Shown here piece by piece: positions 35,257-44,273 of a stretch of DNA of 64,000 nt (the stretch's first letter is position 1; every line of letters begins with the position of its first letter). The position numbers were made by a program, and so were the translations under genes. The notes below the pieces were generated by a model. It searched no databases. It was not told where the DNA came from and worked only from the letters and a program-made list of their open reading frames with translations. Source of the stretch: Bacillus pseudomycoides (GTDB lineage: Bacteria > Bacillota > Bacilli > Bacillales > Bacillaceae_G). The stretch is taken from positions 42,679-106,678 of the forward strand of contig NZ_NUQE01000045.1 in the NCBI RefSeq assembly GCF_002582035.1. Direction: 5' to 3'.

Positions 35257-35886
35257 TTAAATAACTGAGCTTTTCGTTCCTTTAATCATTAACAATTTCA
35301 CATGATAATTCATTAAGTACTCTAATCCTTCTAACCATTTTTTCGTTTCTTCTGGCGCTGTTCCCCATACAATTAATCCGTAATTATGAACAAGCACAGC
35401 TCCCCCGCCCTCGGTAAAGCAAGGCACACTCTCTTCTAACAAATTCGCAAATTTACTTTCATTTTCTACAATTGGAATTGTAATACCCGTAATGCCTTCC
35501 TTACCAAAAACACGTTCTACATTTCTTTGTTCAAATGTTACTTCTCCTTCTTTTCCATATAACTCAGACATTAAATGACTATCAACTGTTTGTACTTGTA
35601 AAATGCATTCCGCCTGACTTTTCTTATAAATATCTGCGTGCATAAATGATTCAGAAGCTGGTTTCTCATCAATCGCAAATACTGGTTCACACGTACTATT
35701 GACTACAATAAAATCATCTTCCACAAATAGTCCTTTATCTTTTCCTTCTATATTAATTAAAAACGTAAGCGGATCTTTAGACGTACGCATTGATAAGCTA
35801 ATTTTTGTCCCATAAAACCAATCGCGAAGAGCTAATTCCATCTTAATATCTCGTAATTCTTTCCATTTCTTTAAAAATAATAACAT
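35257..35886 (-). CDS. MtnB-like class II aldolase-fold protein without zinc ligands
   Basis: 209 residues, colinear with methylthioribulose-1-phosphate dehydratase (MtnB): LRDIKMELALRDWFYG, SKDPLTFLINIEGKDK, SESFMHADIYKK, LQVQTVDSHLMSELYG, PIVENESKFANL, GAVLVHNYGLIVWG. MtnB has HTHIY, HVHTTD and RNHGI; here they read HADIY, QVQTVD and HNYGL, so most zinc-binding His are replaced. Probably catalytically inactive or altered in function. Isolated from the methionine salvage genes. Confidence 0.75.
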   Translation of the reverse strand: MLLFLKKWKELRDIKMELALRDWFYGTKISLSMRTSKDPLTFLINIEGKDKGLFVEDDFIVVNSTCEPVFAIDEKPASESFMHADIYKKSQAECILQVQTVDSHLMSELYGKEGEVTFEQRNVERVFGKEGITGITIPIVENESKFANLLEESVPCFTEGGGAVLVHNYGLIVWGTAPEETKKWLEGLEYLMNYHVKLLMIKGTKSSVI

Positions 35887-36017
35887 ATTGTCACCCCCGT
35901 AGTGTTATCTTCTGTTTCTATGTAAAAGGCGATATTTTTTGATAATTCGCAAAATTTAATTGAATTATCACATGAGAAACCCTTTTTGTCAATACGCTTT
36001 CGTCATGTTCCGTAAAC

Positions 36018-36168
36018 TTTATCCCGCATTAACGGGCAGTAAAACCCCCATCTCAAGAGTGAAAGAAGCAAAAAAGATAGGTGGGGATAACTGCCCATAA
36101 AAGCCCGATTGGTTCAACTAACCATCAGTGGGGGATGAAGCCCCCCTCTGATGGAAGTTTCACTTTAT
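36018..36168 (+). repeat. bcr1 copy, full length
   Basis: TTTAT at both ends, CCCGCATTAACGGG start and GGTTCAACTAACC central variant; terminal hairpin with GGGGGATGAAGCCCCC. Confidence 0.95.
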
Positions 36169-36177
36169 CCAAATGAA

Positions 36178-36203
36178 AAGAGCCCTATTATAAGGCTCTT
36201 TTG
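36178..36203 (-). terminator. terminator overlapping a small gene's stop
   Basis: AAAAGAGCC / GGCTCTTTT hairpin; the TAA stop of the 36-residue gene is in its loop. Confidence 0.65.
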
Positions 36204-36298
36204 TTCATCATAATTTGCAACATTGTATTCTTCTCTTGTTCATTAATAATACGTAGTTTTTGTAGTATATGTGCATATAAAATTATCTTCTCACGCAT
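36188..36298 (-). CDS. 36-residue helical peptide
   Basis: MREKIILYAHILQKLRIINE and a further 16 residues, all helix-prone. GAGGTGAG stands about 6 nt before the ATG, and a terminator overlaps the stop, which together support a real gene. No family recognised; the two-helix, charged look is distantly reminiscent of Spo0E-like peptides, but SQELD is absent. Confidence 0.5.
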   Translation of the reverse strand: MREKIILYAHILQKLRIINEQEKNTMLQIMMNKRAL

Positions 36299-36410
36299 TC
36301 TTTTGCTCACCTCTTCCCCCTTCTTTCCCCTAACCAACTTTTTTTCTGTTGGTAAATTATATGACGTTCAAGAGAAAATGTGTCCTTTTTTTGCGTAAAG
36401 TCAACATCTT

Positions 36411-36557
36411 ATAAAGTGGAACGAATTTTTTCATCCCCAACTGATGGAAAGCCCGCCCAATCGGGCTTTTACAGGCAGTTATCCCCCACCTTTCTTCCTC
36501 GCTTCTCTCTCAATCTTGAGGTAGAGGGATCTTACTGTCCGCGAATAGCGGGATAAA
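36411..36557 (-). repeat. bcr1 copy
   Basis: ATAAAGTGGAACGAATTT to GCGGGATAAA. The left terminal hairpin has lost one arm; the CCCGCTATTCGCGG end is intact. It is only 242 bp from the preceding copy, in opposite orientation. Confidence 0.9.
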
Positions 36558-36630
36558 TGTTATTTTTCTCCATATATATGCCTATACTATACTAAACAAT
36601 GTAATTTAAATTAAAGTTGAGGTTAAAAAT

Positions 36631-38379
36631 ATGAACGTTATTATTAGTACGTTAAACGCAAAGTACATTCATACAAATCTAGCAATTCGTTATATTAAAG
36701 CATATGCCCAGCCTGAATTTGATTTAGAAATGGCTGAATATACGATTAACGATCCTGCCATGAATATTGTTACTGATTTGCATAGGCGCAAACCCGATGT
36801 AATAGGATTCAGCTGTTACATTTGGAACATTGAAGAAACAATTGAAGTCATTCAAATGCTCAAGAAAGTTAATCCACATCTTATCATTTTTATCGGCGGC
36901 CCAGAAGTTACATACGATGTGCCATATTGGCTAAAACGTGTTCCTGAAATCGATTTTATCATTATTGGCGAAGGAGAAGCTGCTGTAAAAAATCTTCTAT
37001 TTGAAATACAAGGTACACAGCAATTTGAAAATCTTGACGGTATTGGATTTATAAAAGCTGATGGTACTCATGTAATAAAACCTCAACGTGAAAAACTAGA
37101 TTTAAAAGAGTTACCATCTCCATATCGTTTCCCAGAAGATATTCCACATTTAAGTAAACGCATCACTTATATTGAGACGAGCCGTGGTTGTCCGTTTAGC
37201 TGTCAATTTTGTCTATCTTCTATTGAAGTTGGCGTTCGTTACTTCGATCGTGAACGTATTAAAGAAGATATTCGCTATTTAATGAAGAATGGTGCACGTA
37301 TTATTAAATTCGTCGATCGCACTTTTAACATTAGCCGTAGCTATGCCATGGAGATGTTTCAATTTTTAATTGATGAACATGTGCCTGGAACCATATTTCA
37401 ATTTGAAATTACAGCCGATATTATGAGGCCTGAGGTTATTGAATTTTTAAATACACATGCTCCTGCTGGTTTGTTCCGATTTGAAATTGGTGTACAATCT
37501 ACAAATGACCAAACAAACGACCTTGTAAAACGACGTCAAAACTTCGAAAAATTGACGAGAACAGTTACAATGGTTCGTGATGGACAAAAAATCGCACAAC
37601 ATTTAGACCTAATTGCCGGATTACCTGAAGAAGACTATCAATCCTTCAGAAAAACATTTAATGATGTCTTTGCTCTAGGACCTGAGGAATTACAACTTGG
37701 CTTTTTAAAACTGCTGCGTGGCACAGGCCTTCGAATTCGAGCAAATGATCATCAATATGTATACATGGATCATGCACCATACGAAATGCTCGGAAATAAT
37801 GTACTATCCTTTGATGATATTATTCAAATTAAACAAGTCGAAGATGTATTAGAAAAATATTGGAATGCTCATCGTATGGATCATACCGTGTCATATGTCA
37901 TATCTCATACATTTGATACACCTTTTGATTTCTTCCAAGAGTTTGGAACTTATTGGGATACACAAGGATGGAGCCGAATTGGACACCAACTAGAAGATTT
38001 ATTCCAACGTTTGTATCAATTTTTACAATCAAGAAACACTGCACAACTTCATACGATTAAAGCCTTATTAACAATTGATTTTTTACAAAATCATAAATAT
38101 CGTCCTCGTAAGTCATGGATAACGGAACAAAGAAAAAAAGAGGAAGTAGATTCCTACTACAAAATGATTATAGAACGTCCTAACATACTAGGAGACGAAT
38201 TTGCTACTCTTCAATTGGCAGAAAAAGACTTGTATAAACACACGATTGTAGAGCATATACCATTTGACTATCACCATTATATGAAGCATCGTGAAATGAT
38301 TTCAAAGCCTTCCATCCTTGTTTCCTACTACAATCCGAAAACGACACAATGTAAATTATATACAACAAATATAAGCTGA
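36631..38379 (+). CDS. B12-binding-domain radical SAM protein (DUF4080)
   Basis: 582 residues. N-terminal cobalamin-binding-like Rossmann domain (about 1-135: RRKPDVIGFSCYIWN, IFIGGPEVTYD, IIIGEGEAAV). Radical SAM core with SRGCPFSCQFCLSS (CxxxCxxC at about 190), ITADIMRPEVIEFL, RFEIGVQSTN and LIAGLPEED. C-terminal DUF4080. No His of the classical B12 loop is seen, so cobalamin binding is uncertain. Substrate unknown. Stand-alone gene. Confidence 0.85.
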   Translation: MNVIISTLNAKYIHTNLAIRYIKAYAQPEFDLEMAEYTINDPAMNIVTDLHRRKPDVIGFSCYIWNIEETIEVIQMLKKVNPHLIIFIGGPEVTYDVPYWLKRVPEIDFIIIGEGEAAVKNLLFEIQGTQQFENLDGIGFIKADGTHVIKPQREKLDLKELPSPYRFPEDIPHLSKRITYIETSRGCPFSCQFCLSSIEVGVRYFDRERIKEDIRYLMKNGARIIKFVDRTFNISRSYAMEMFQFLIDEHVPGTIFQFEITADIMRPEVIEFLNTHAPAGLFRFEIGVQSTNDQTNDLVKRRQNFEKLTRTVTMVRDGQKIAQHLDLIAGLPEEDYQSFRKTFNDVFALGPEELQLGFLKLLRGTGLRIRANDHQYVYMDHAPYEMLGNNVLSFDDIIQIKQVEDVLEKYWNAHRMDHTVSYVISHTFDTPFDFFQEFGTYWDTQGWSRIGHQLEDLFQRLYQFLQSRNTAQLHTIKALLTIDFLQNHKYRPRKSWITEQRKKEEVDSYYKMIIERPNILGDEFATLQLAEKDLYKHTIVEHIPFDYHHYMKHREMISKPSILVSYYNPKTTQCKLYTTNIS

Positions 38380-38407
38380 TTAACAAAACTGACATAATCT
38401 CACAATG

Positions 38408-38442
38408 AACAGGGACTTTCATTCATACCGAAAGCCCCTGTT
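38408..38442. terminator. bidirectional terminator
   Basis: AACAGGGACTTTC / GAAAGCCCCTGTT between the convergent radical SAM and DeoR genes. Confidence 0.75.
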
Positions 38443-38445
38443 ATA

Positions 38446-39228
38446 CTAACTAATCGTCCAGCGAATCCCCGCTCTCTTTACTTCTTCTTCAAAGCTATAT
38501 GGCATGCTTTTATCACAAATAACATGATGTATATCTAAAAATCCAGAAATACGATAATTTCCTTTTATACCAAGCTTCGTATGATCGCATAAAATAAATG
38601 TTTCTTCTGCCTGTCGAATCATAGATTCTGATAACTTCGCTTTCTCCAATTCAAAGCTTGAAACTCCGAAATCAGGCAAAAGTCCATCAATTGAAATGAA
38701 TGCTTTGTCAAAGTGAAATTGCTGAATGACTTGCTGAGAAATAGATCCTGATACCCGGAAATGCTTTGGAGTCACTTTTCCACCAATAAACATCACTTGA
38801 GCATCAATCAATTTCTTATTAATAAAAGAAATTAATTGCATTGCAACAGGAAATGAGCTTGTAATAACAGTCAAATTTTTTCGGTAAATGAGATATGGTA
38901 CCATTTGGAGCGGCGTACTACCATCATCAATAACAATGACATCACCATCTTCTACAAAAGTTGCTGCTTTACAGCCGATACGTTTTTTTTCTTCTAAACA
39001 TAACATTTCTCTTTCTAGCATTGGAGGATCCAGTTTAGCCCCTGGTAATCCGACTGCTCCCCCATATACTTTTTTCAATTTCTTCTCGCGATCTAGTTCT
39101 CCTAAATATCTACGAATTGTCTCTGTTGATACCGAAAATTCTTTTGCAAGCTCTGATATCTTTACTTTTCCTTTTAACTCTACTTGCTCAATAATAATCC
39201 GCTTACGCTCTTCTCCGACAACAGACAT
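38446..39228 (-). CDS. DeoR/GlpR-family transcriptional regulator
   Basis: 260 residues. N-terminal DeoR helix-turn-helix KVKISELAKEFSVSTETIRRYLGELDREKKLKKVYGGAV, then a sugar-phosphate-isomerase-like sensor domain (DGDVIVIDDGSTPLQMVPYL, VITSSFPVAMQL, AFISIDGLLPDFGVSS, FILCDHTKLG). Normally a repressor of sugar genes responding to a phosphosugar. No transport or sugar gene is adjacent, so the target is unknown. Confidence 0.88.
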   Translation of the reverse strand: MSVVGEERKRIIIEQVELKGKVKISELAKEFSVSTETIRRYLGELDREKKLKKVYGGAVGLPGAKLDPPMLEREMLCLEEKKRIGCKAATFVEDGDVIVIDDGSTPLQMVPYLIYRKNLTVITSSFPVAMQLISFINKKLIDAQVMFIGGKVTPKHFRVSGSISQQVIQQFHFDKAFISIDGLLPDFGVSSFELEKAKLSESMIRQAEETFILCDHTKLGIKGNYRISGFLDIHHVICDKSMPYSFEEEVKRAGIRWTIS

Positions 39229-39312
39229 GACTTCACCTCCAGTTATACAAAGTCATATTTCTCTTCTCCCAATACTACTTCCTCATGTATGTACATTCTT
39301 CGATTTTCTCGG

Positions 39313-39355
39313 AATCTCAAGGTGGGAGCTTACTGCCCGCGAATAGCGGGATAAA
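39313..39355 (-). repeat. bcr1 fragment (5' end only)
   Basis: TCTCAAGGTGGGAGCTTACTG and CCCGCGAATAGCGGGATAAA; the terminal half is missing. The rest of 39229-39597 shows no gene. Confidence 0.8.
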
Positions 39356-39596
39356 TAAGAAAAATACCATCCCAGTTGTTAAAATTCCCCTTCACGTTTT
39401 GCCCTCTCCTTTGTTTTTATATGTATAATTTCAATATAAACGTAAAATGTAAAACCCACATTAAACAAAGATTAATCTTTTGTTTGTTGTTTGTTTTTGT
39501 GTAATACGTTGGTACTTCTATGTTTTCTCCCTTTTCTCGCTTACGACATAACAATAAATTTACAAACAATTAAAAAATCTATAAAAAATCCCACAA

Positions 39597-39626
39597 AAAA
39601 AGAGACGTTTATAAAAAACGCCTCAA
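39597..39626 (-). terminator. terminator of the small basic gene
   Basis: GAGACGTTT / AACGCCTC hairpin with a T run on the minus strand; it touches the stop codon. Confidence 0.55.
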
Positions 39627-39775
39627 TTTTTCTTGCCTTTTTTTGAGTTGCGATTTGCATATTTTGCAACATCTTCATTTTCGTACTCTACTGCAAATTC
39701 CGCATCCGGCAAGCTTTCTTTTGGAGTTTGATTGTTCTTTGCAGCTGCATTACGACTCACCTTTCGTTTTACCAT
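39623..39775 (-). CDS. small basic protein, possibly spore-related
   Basis: 50 residues, MVKRKVSRNAAAKNNQTPKE, an acidic middle (DAEFAVEYENEDVAKYA) and a Lys-rich end (NRNSKKGKKN). AAGGGGTG is 6 nt before the ATG. The composition resembles minor small acid-soluble spore proteins, but no family was recognised. Confidence 0.55.
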   Translation of the reverse strand: MVKRKVSRNAAAKNNQTPKESLPDAEFAVEYENEDVAKYANRNSKKGKKN

Positions 39776-39951
39776 ACGAAACACCCCTTAATTCTTTATA
39801 TAAAATCAATGCTTGTAGTACTAATATGGACATTGAAACTTCACTCTATAGATGGTAACTGTTAACAAGTTGCGAATATGCAATGTGAGGAAATGCTACA
39901 AATTAGGAAGGTATATATACCTTTCACTTTCATAAACAAGGAGCGGTACAT

Positions 39952-40287
39952 GTGAAGAGAAACCAACCGATCGACTCTCCGATTCTTGATGAAACAATTC
40001 CGCATCAAATGAATTTTCCTTCTTTTAAAGGAACTGGCATCACAATGCAACCACCATTCACCAATGAGTATGGCGTAATTATTGGTGATAGCCAATATAA
40101 TTCAGAAAATAGCCCTCTGAACTATTGGAGCGATGATATTGATCCTGCTATTATGGCCGGAGACCAATGGATACATCCAACAAATGATATCGGCTGGATT
40201 GCTGAAGAAAATCAAGAATTGCTGCAAAAAAACAATAATGATGCAGAAGAAACTTTTATGCATCCGCAGTTTGGTATTAACGATTAA
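39952..40287 (+). CDS. DUF3905 protein
   Basis: 111 residues with GTG start and AAGGAG 8 nt before it. PIDSPILDETIPHQMNFPSFKGTGITMQPPFTNEYGVIIGD and SDDIDPAIMAGDQWIHPTNDIGW are the DUF3905 pattern. Found in spore-formers; function unknown. Single gene with a terminator behind it. Confidence 0.8.
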   Translation: MKRNQPIDSPILDETIPHQMNFPSFKGTGITMQPPFTNEYGVIIGDSQYNSENSPLNYWSDDIDPAIMAGDQWIHPTNDIGWIAEENQELLQKNNNDAEETFMHPQFGIND

Positions 40288-40292
40288 TGCAG

Positions 40293-40330
40293 AAAAGCGA
40301 TTCTATTTTATAAAATAGAATCGCTTTTTT
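40293..40330. terminator. bidirectional terminator
   Basis: AAAAGCGATTCTATTTTA / TAAAATAGAATCGCTTTTTT, perfect stem between convergent genes. Confidence 0.9.
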
Positions 40331-41678
40331 ATCCAACAATAATCCGTTCTTTTGGATACTTATATCGAGGTTGTCTCTCTTTTCCTCCAATTACCAATAT
40401 GAACGTTAAAATACCAATCCGCCCGATAAACATAAGCACAATCAACACAATTTTCCCAATCGTTGTAAGTTCCGGTGTAATTCCGGTCGATAACCCAACT
40501 GTTCCAAATGCTGAACATACTTCTACAACGAGATTCATTAATGGAAATGGTTCCGTTATGCATAAAATAAATAGCGCTACGGCACATAGCAAAGCACCCA
40601 TCAATGCAACAACAAATGCTTTTATAATATCTTCTTCGTGTAATTGTCTCCCAAATACCCGTACACTTCTACCACCTTTTGCAAAGGTATACAATACGAG
40701 GATACAAACTGCAAATGTTGTTGTACGAATACCACCACCGACAGAGCTTGGAGAAGCACCGATGAACATTAACATACTCATAAAAAACAGTGTTGGGGGC
40801 GAAAATTCTTGAATATCCATCGTTGCTAAGCCGCCACTTCTTGTTGTAACGGATTGAAACAATGTATAAAATAACATTTCATCCCATGATTTTCCGTGTA
40901 AAAAATGATCCCACTCTAACAAGAAAATAACAATTGTTCCAACAACCACTAAAGCAAAGAACGTTGTCGTTGTGAGCTTTGTAAATAATGAAAACCGAAA
41001 TATTTCATGTTTCTTTTTACCTATATATTGTTTCACTTCCATCAATACCGGAAAACCAATTGCCCCTAAAATAATAAGAAGCATATGAATAATTTGTACG
41101 ATATAATCTTCTTGGTACGGTACAAGCGATTGTCCCGTCAAATCAAATCCGGCATTCGTTGTAGCACTAACAGATGCAAAAAAGCCATGAAAATATGCTT
41201 CCTTCCAATTAGGGAAGTAACGTAAAAATCTTGTTCCTAATAACAGTGCACCAATTACTTCAATTGAAACAATTAATATTAAAATAGAGCGCATTAAATG
41301 AACAAGTCCCGCTAAATTCCTTTGATTTTGGTCTGCCATAATTAAACGCCGCTGCTGCAGGCCTATTTTCTTTCCTGTGATCATCCAAACAAACGTACCA
41401 AGCGCCATAATACCAAGGCCGCCTAATTGTAAAATAAGCGCTAATATAACAATACCCGCTGTAGTAAATGTATCTGGAATCGACACAACAGATAAACCTG
41501 TTACACTTACTGCACTAACAGATGTAAATAAAGCATCAATAAATGTCCACTCAACTCCTGGTTTTATAACAAATGGCATGCTTAATAATATAACAGACAC
41601 AATAACAGCAAGACCATAAAATAAAACGATGAGCTGTACCGGTCTTAAATGTTGTAACCATTTCCTAATACCTTTCAT
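40329..41678 (-). CDS. TrkH-family K+ uptake channel subunit (KtrB/KtrD type)
   Basis: 449 residues, four membrane-pore-membrane repeats. Selectivity-filter Gly are in SVTGLSVVS, ATTNAGFDL, TTRSGGLAT and SAFGTVGLS. Works as the Na+-dependent K+ translocating subunit with a cytoplasmic KtrA/C partner, which is not in this window. A paralogue lies at 47875-49194. It follows the FAD oxidoreductase gene after 12 bp, so both may be on one transcript. Confidence 0.88.
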   Translation of the reverse strand: MKGIRKWLQHLRPVQLIVLFYGLAVIVSVILLSMPFVIKPGVEWTFIDALFTSVSAVSVTGLSVVSIPDTFTTAGIVILALILQLGGLGIMALGTFVWMITGKKIGLQQRRLIMADQNQRNLAGLVHLMRSILILIVSIEVIGALLLGTRFLRYFPNWKEAYFHGFFASVSATTNAGFDLTGQSLVPYQEDYIVQIIHMLLIILGAIGFPVLMEVKQYIGKKKHEIFRFSLFTKLTTTTFFALVVVGTIVIFLLEWDHFLHGKSWDEMLFYTLFQSVTTRSGGLATMDIQEFSPPTLFFMSMLMFIGASPSSVGGGIRTTTFAVCILVLYTFAKGGRSVRVFGRQLHEEDIIKAFVVALMGALLCAVALFILCITEPFPLMNLVVEVCSAFGTVGLSTGITPELTTIGKIVLIVLMFIGRIGILTFILVIGGKERQPRYKYPKERIIVG

Positions 41679-41690
41679 TCCATCACTTCT

Positions 41691-42893
41691 TTAACTTTTT
41701 TTACGACGAAATATTTCGAAATCCGAACTACTGCCATGTGCAAATAATTCCTGAAATATTTTTGCAAATACCATACTATAGACGGTGCCATTCCCGCCAT
41801 AACTTAATGCATAATAGAGGTTTGCAATCGATTCATCCTCTTTCAGGATGGGCATTCCATCATGTGTTCCGCCAAATATTGCTGCCCAATAATATTCTGC
41901 TTTTACGTGTTTCAACTGTGGAAATAATTTTGATGTTATTTGAACAAGAAGATTTCTTTTATGTAGTAGATGTGTGTCACCATATTTTTGTAACATACTC
42001 GGTTCATCTAAGCCACCGATGATAATTCGATTCTTATACGTGCGGCAATATAAATACGGACGCGCAGTTTCCCAAATTAACGACTGCTCGTACCATCCTT
42101 CAAAATTTGGTTGTTCATTTGTGACAATTGCATAGGAAGTTTCCAAAATTGCATTTGCTTCTTTTTTTATCTGTTGCGTTTCGTATCCTGTAGCTATAAT
42201 AACAGCTTTAGATATAATTTTCTTTCCATTTTTAGTATAACAGATTGTGTCTTTATGAACAGATTTAATATGAATAATCTCTGTATCCTCAAAAATAGCC
42301 GTTCCATTCTTTTTTGCTTTATGAATAAGAGCATGTGCTAACACATACGGATTCACTTCCGCATCTCCTCTTGTGTATAAAGCAGCTGGTTTTGTAAATG
42401 AGTAACGTTTCGTTATATCTTCTTCTGTAAAAAACTCAACAGGAAAATCATAATTTCTTAAGGTTTCATATTCTTTTCTTAGAAATGAAACATCATCTTT
42501 ATTACTTGCATAATATAAGCTTCCTCTACGAATAAATTCAGGATCTATATCGAGTTTTGTCACTACTTGCTCCAAAGTATCCAGCGCATCATAACATAAT
42601 CGATATGCCCGAACGCCTTTTTCTTCACCAAATGTATGCACAAACGAATTTAATGATTTATCGTGAGTGTATTGTAACAACCCTGTATTCGCAAGCGTAC
42701 TTCCACTTGCAACTTTCCCTTTATCTACAACTGCCACTTGTAGTCCAATTGCCGATAACATATATGCAAGTTGAGCACCCGCTTGACCACTTCCAATAAT
42801 AAGCACGTCACATATCATATCATTTTCCAGCTTTTCATAACAAGGTATAGAAATCCCTTCATCCCAAAACAATTTTCCAAGTCGCAATTTCAT
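41691..42893 (-). CDS. FAD-dependent oxidoreductase (DadA/GlyA-oxidase-like)
   Basis: 400 residues. CDVLIIGSGQAGAQLAYMLSAIGLQVAVVDK is the FAD Rossmann motif; STLANTGLLQY is the second flavin loop of the DAO family, and FGGTHDGMPIL is the C-terminal signature. Substrate is probably an amine or amino acid; it cannot be specified from sequence. Confidence 0.8.
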   Translation of the reverse strand: MKLRLGKLFWDEGISIPCYEKLENDMICDVLIIGSGQAGAQLAYMLSAIGLQVAVVDKGKVASGSTLANTGLLQYTHDKSLNSFVHTFGEEKGVRAYRLCYDALDTLEQVVTKLDIDPEFIRRGSLYYASNKDDVSFLRKEYETLRNYDFPVEFFTEEDITKRYSFTKPAALYTRGDAEVNPYVLAHALIHKAKKNGTAIFEDTEIIHIKSVHKDTICYTKNGKKIISKAVIIATGYETQQIKKEANAILETSYAIVTNEQPNFEGWYEQSLIWETARPYLYCRTYKNRIIIGGLDEPSMLQKYGDTHLLHKRNLLVQITSKLFPQLKHVKAEYYWAAIFGGTHDGMPILKEDESIANLYYALSYGGNGTVYSMVFAKIFQELFAHGSSSDFEIFRRKKS

Positions 42894-42952
42894 GAAATCT
42901 CTCCTAAAATAAAGATGTCTTTCTTTGTCTTATTATTTTTCTTTATTCCCCA

Positions 42953-42987
42953 TAAAAAAATCCAGCTAGTTTTCACTAGCTGGATTA
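42953..42987 (-). terminator. terminator downstream of the pha operon
   Basis: AATCCAGCTAGT / ACTAGCTGGATT with a T run on the minus strand. Serves transcription coming from phaC. Confidence 0.8.
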
Positions 42988-43028
42988 TACTATCACACTC
43001 TAACAACGATATTTTCGGCTTCTCTCGG

Positions 43029-43109
43029 TAGTTAACTGCCCGTATGAGCCCGATTGGCTCTACTAACTATCAGTGGGAAAAGCGTCCACTGATAGAAGTT
43101 TCGCTTTAT
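43029..43109 (+). repeat. bcr1 copy, 3' half only
   Basis: From AACTGCCCGTATGAGCCCG to CGCTTTAT. Terminal hairpin ATCAGTGG/CCACTGAT intact. Its ATAAA complement supplies the TAA stop of phaC. Confidence 0.8.
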
Positions 43110-44191
43110 TTTGAACGTTCCTCAAGCCAGTTACCAATTGTTGGATACGTTTGTTTCACTGCTGTTCCTCCGTATACAATTGACATATGCCCTGTCGGAA
43201 TACATACATATTGCTTATCCACACTAGAAATATGATCTAACAATGCTTCCACTTGACATGGAAGTGCAATATGATCACGTTGAGCAGAGATATTCAATAC
43301 ATTTGCTTTAATATTTTCTAATTTCACTTGTTGGCCGCGAATGATAAGTTCCCCTTTTACTAACTTATTTTTTTGGTAGAACTCACGAATCCATTGACGA
43401 TATGCTTCTCCTGGAAACGGAATTCCATCCGCAACCCATTTTTGAACTAATCTCCAACTTTCTACAAACCGTTCGTTTTCTGAGCGATCAAGGAGCGTTA
43501 CGTACGGACCTACAAAATTCGAAAGTGGTTTCAACATTTTATTTCCAAAGTCAATCATTTCTGGAGGGATATTTCCAAATGTATCAACTGCTTTATCTAA
43601 ATTAAAATATTTTTCATCTAATAATGGTCCATATAAACCTGTATCAGAAAAGTCAAATGGGCTCGTCATGAAAGTTAAATTACGAATTGGCATATGCGGA
43701 TGAAGCGCAGCGTAAATAGAAGTTAAGGTTCCACCCATGCAATAACCAAGAAGAGAAATTTCTTCCGCATTTGCTGTGCGCAATACTTTTTTCACAGCTT
43801 TTGCAATGTAATCAAGAACAAAATCATCAAATTTCAAATGACTATCTTCTAAACCAAATGTTCCCCAATCTAGCATATACACATCAAAGCCACGGTCTAC
43901 TAAGTATTCCACTAAACTATTCCCTGGCGTTAAATCCATAATATACGGCTTATTAATAAGAGCATAAATTAACAAAATAGGAACAGAGTGTGTTTTTTCT
44001 TGTTTTGGAATGTAACGATATAACTTCGTCTTGTTTTTCGTCCAAATAACCTCTTTCGGTGTTAAGCCTACTTGCGGCTCTGGTTCACGAAGTAACACTT
44101 CACTTGCTCGTCTAAAGCGTTTATATGCTTTTTGATATTCCTCTGGATATAACTCTAATTGTTTTTCCCATTCCGTTCTTAATGTTGTCAT
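43106..44191 (-). CDS. phaC: class IV polyhydroxyalkanoate synthase, catalytic subunit
   Basis: 361 residues from ATG 44191 (GGAG 8 nt before; MTTLRTEWEKQLELYPEEY matches the family start; the longer open frame is spurious). Lipase-like box GYCMGG with nucleophile Cys151; catalytic Asp and His in SAQRDHIALP and PTGHMSIVYGG. Polymerises 3-hydroxyacyl-CoA into PHA together with PhaR. Its stop codon is in the end of a bcr1 copy. Confidence 0.95.
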   Translation of the reverse strand: MTTLRTEWEKQLELYPEEYQKAYKRFRRASEVLLREPEPQVGLTPKEVIWTKNKTKLYRYIPKQEKTHSVPILLIYALINKPYIMDLTPGNSLVEYLVDRGFDVYMLDWGTFGLEDSHLKFDDFVLDYIAKAVKKVLRTANAEEISLLGYCMGGTLTSIYAALHPHMPIRNLTFMTSPFDFSDTGLYGPLLDEKYFNLDKAVDTFGNIPPEMIDFGNKMLKPLSNFVGPYVTLLDRSENERFVESWRLVQKWVADGIPFPGEAYRQWIREFYQKNKLVKGELIIRGQQVKLENIKANVLNISAQRDHIALPCQVEALLDHISSVDKQYVCIPTGHMSIVYGGTAVKQTYPTIGNWLEERSK

Positions 44192-44225
44192 TTTCACAAC
44201 TCCTTTATTTTCATTTCTTTTAGAA

Positions 44226-44264
44226 AGAAAGAAGTGCATACCTATCATAGACATGCACTTCTTT
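44226..44264 (-). other. phaB-phaC intergenic hairpin
   Basis: AAAGAAGTGCAT / ATGCACTTCTTT in the transcript between phaB and phaC. Possible attenuator or mRNA stabiliser. Confidence 0.5.
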
Positions 44265-44273
44265 GTTGTTAGA

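Noticed and set aside
44192-44254. Upstream extension of phaC as coding
   Set aside because: The region contains the intergenic hairpin; the ribosome site and family start point to ATG 44191.
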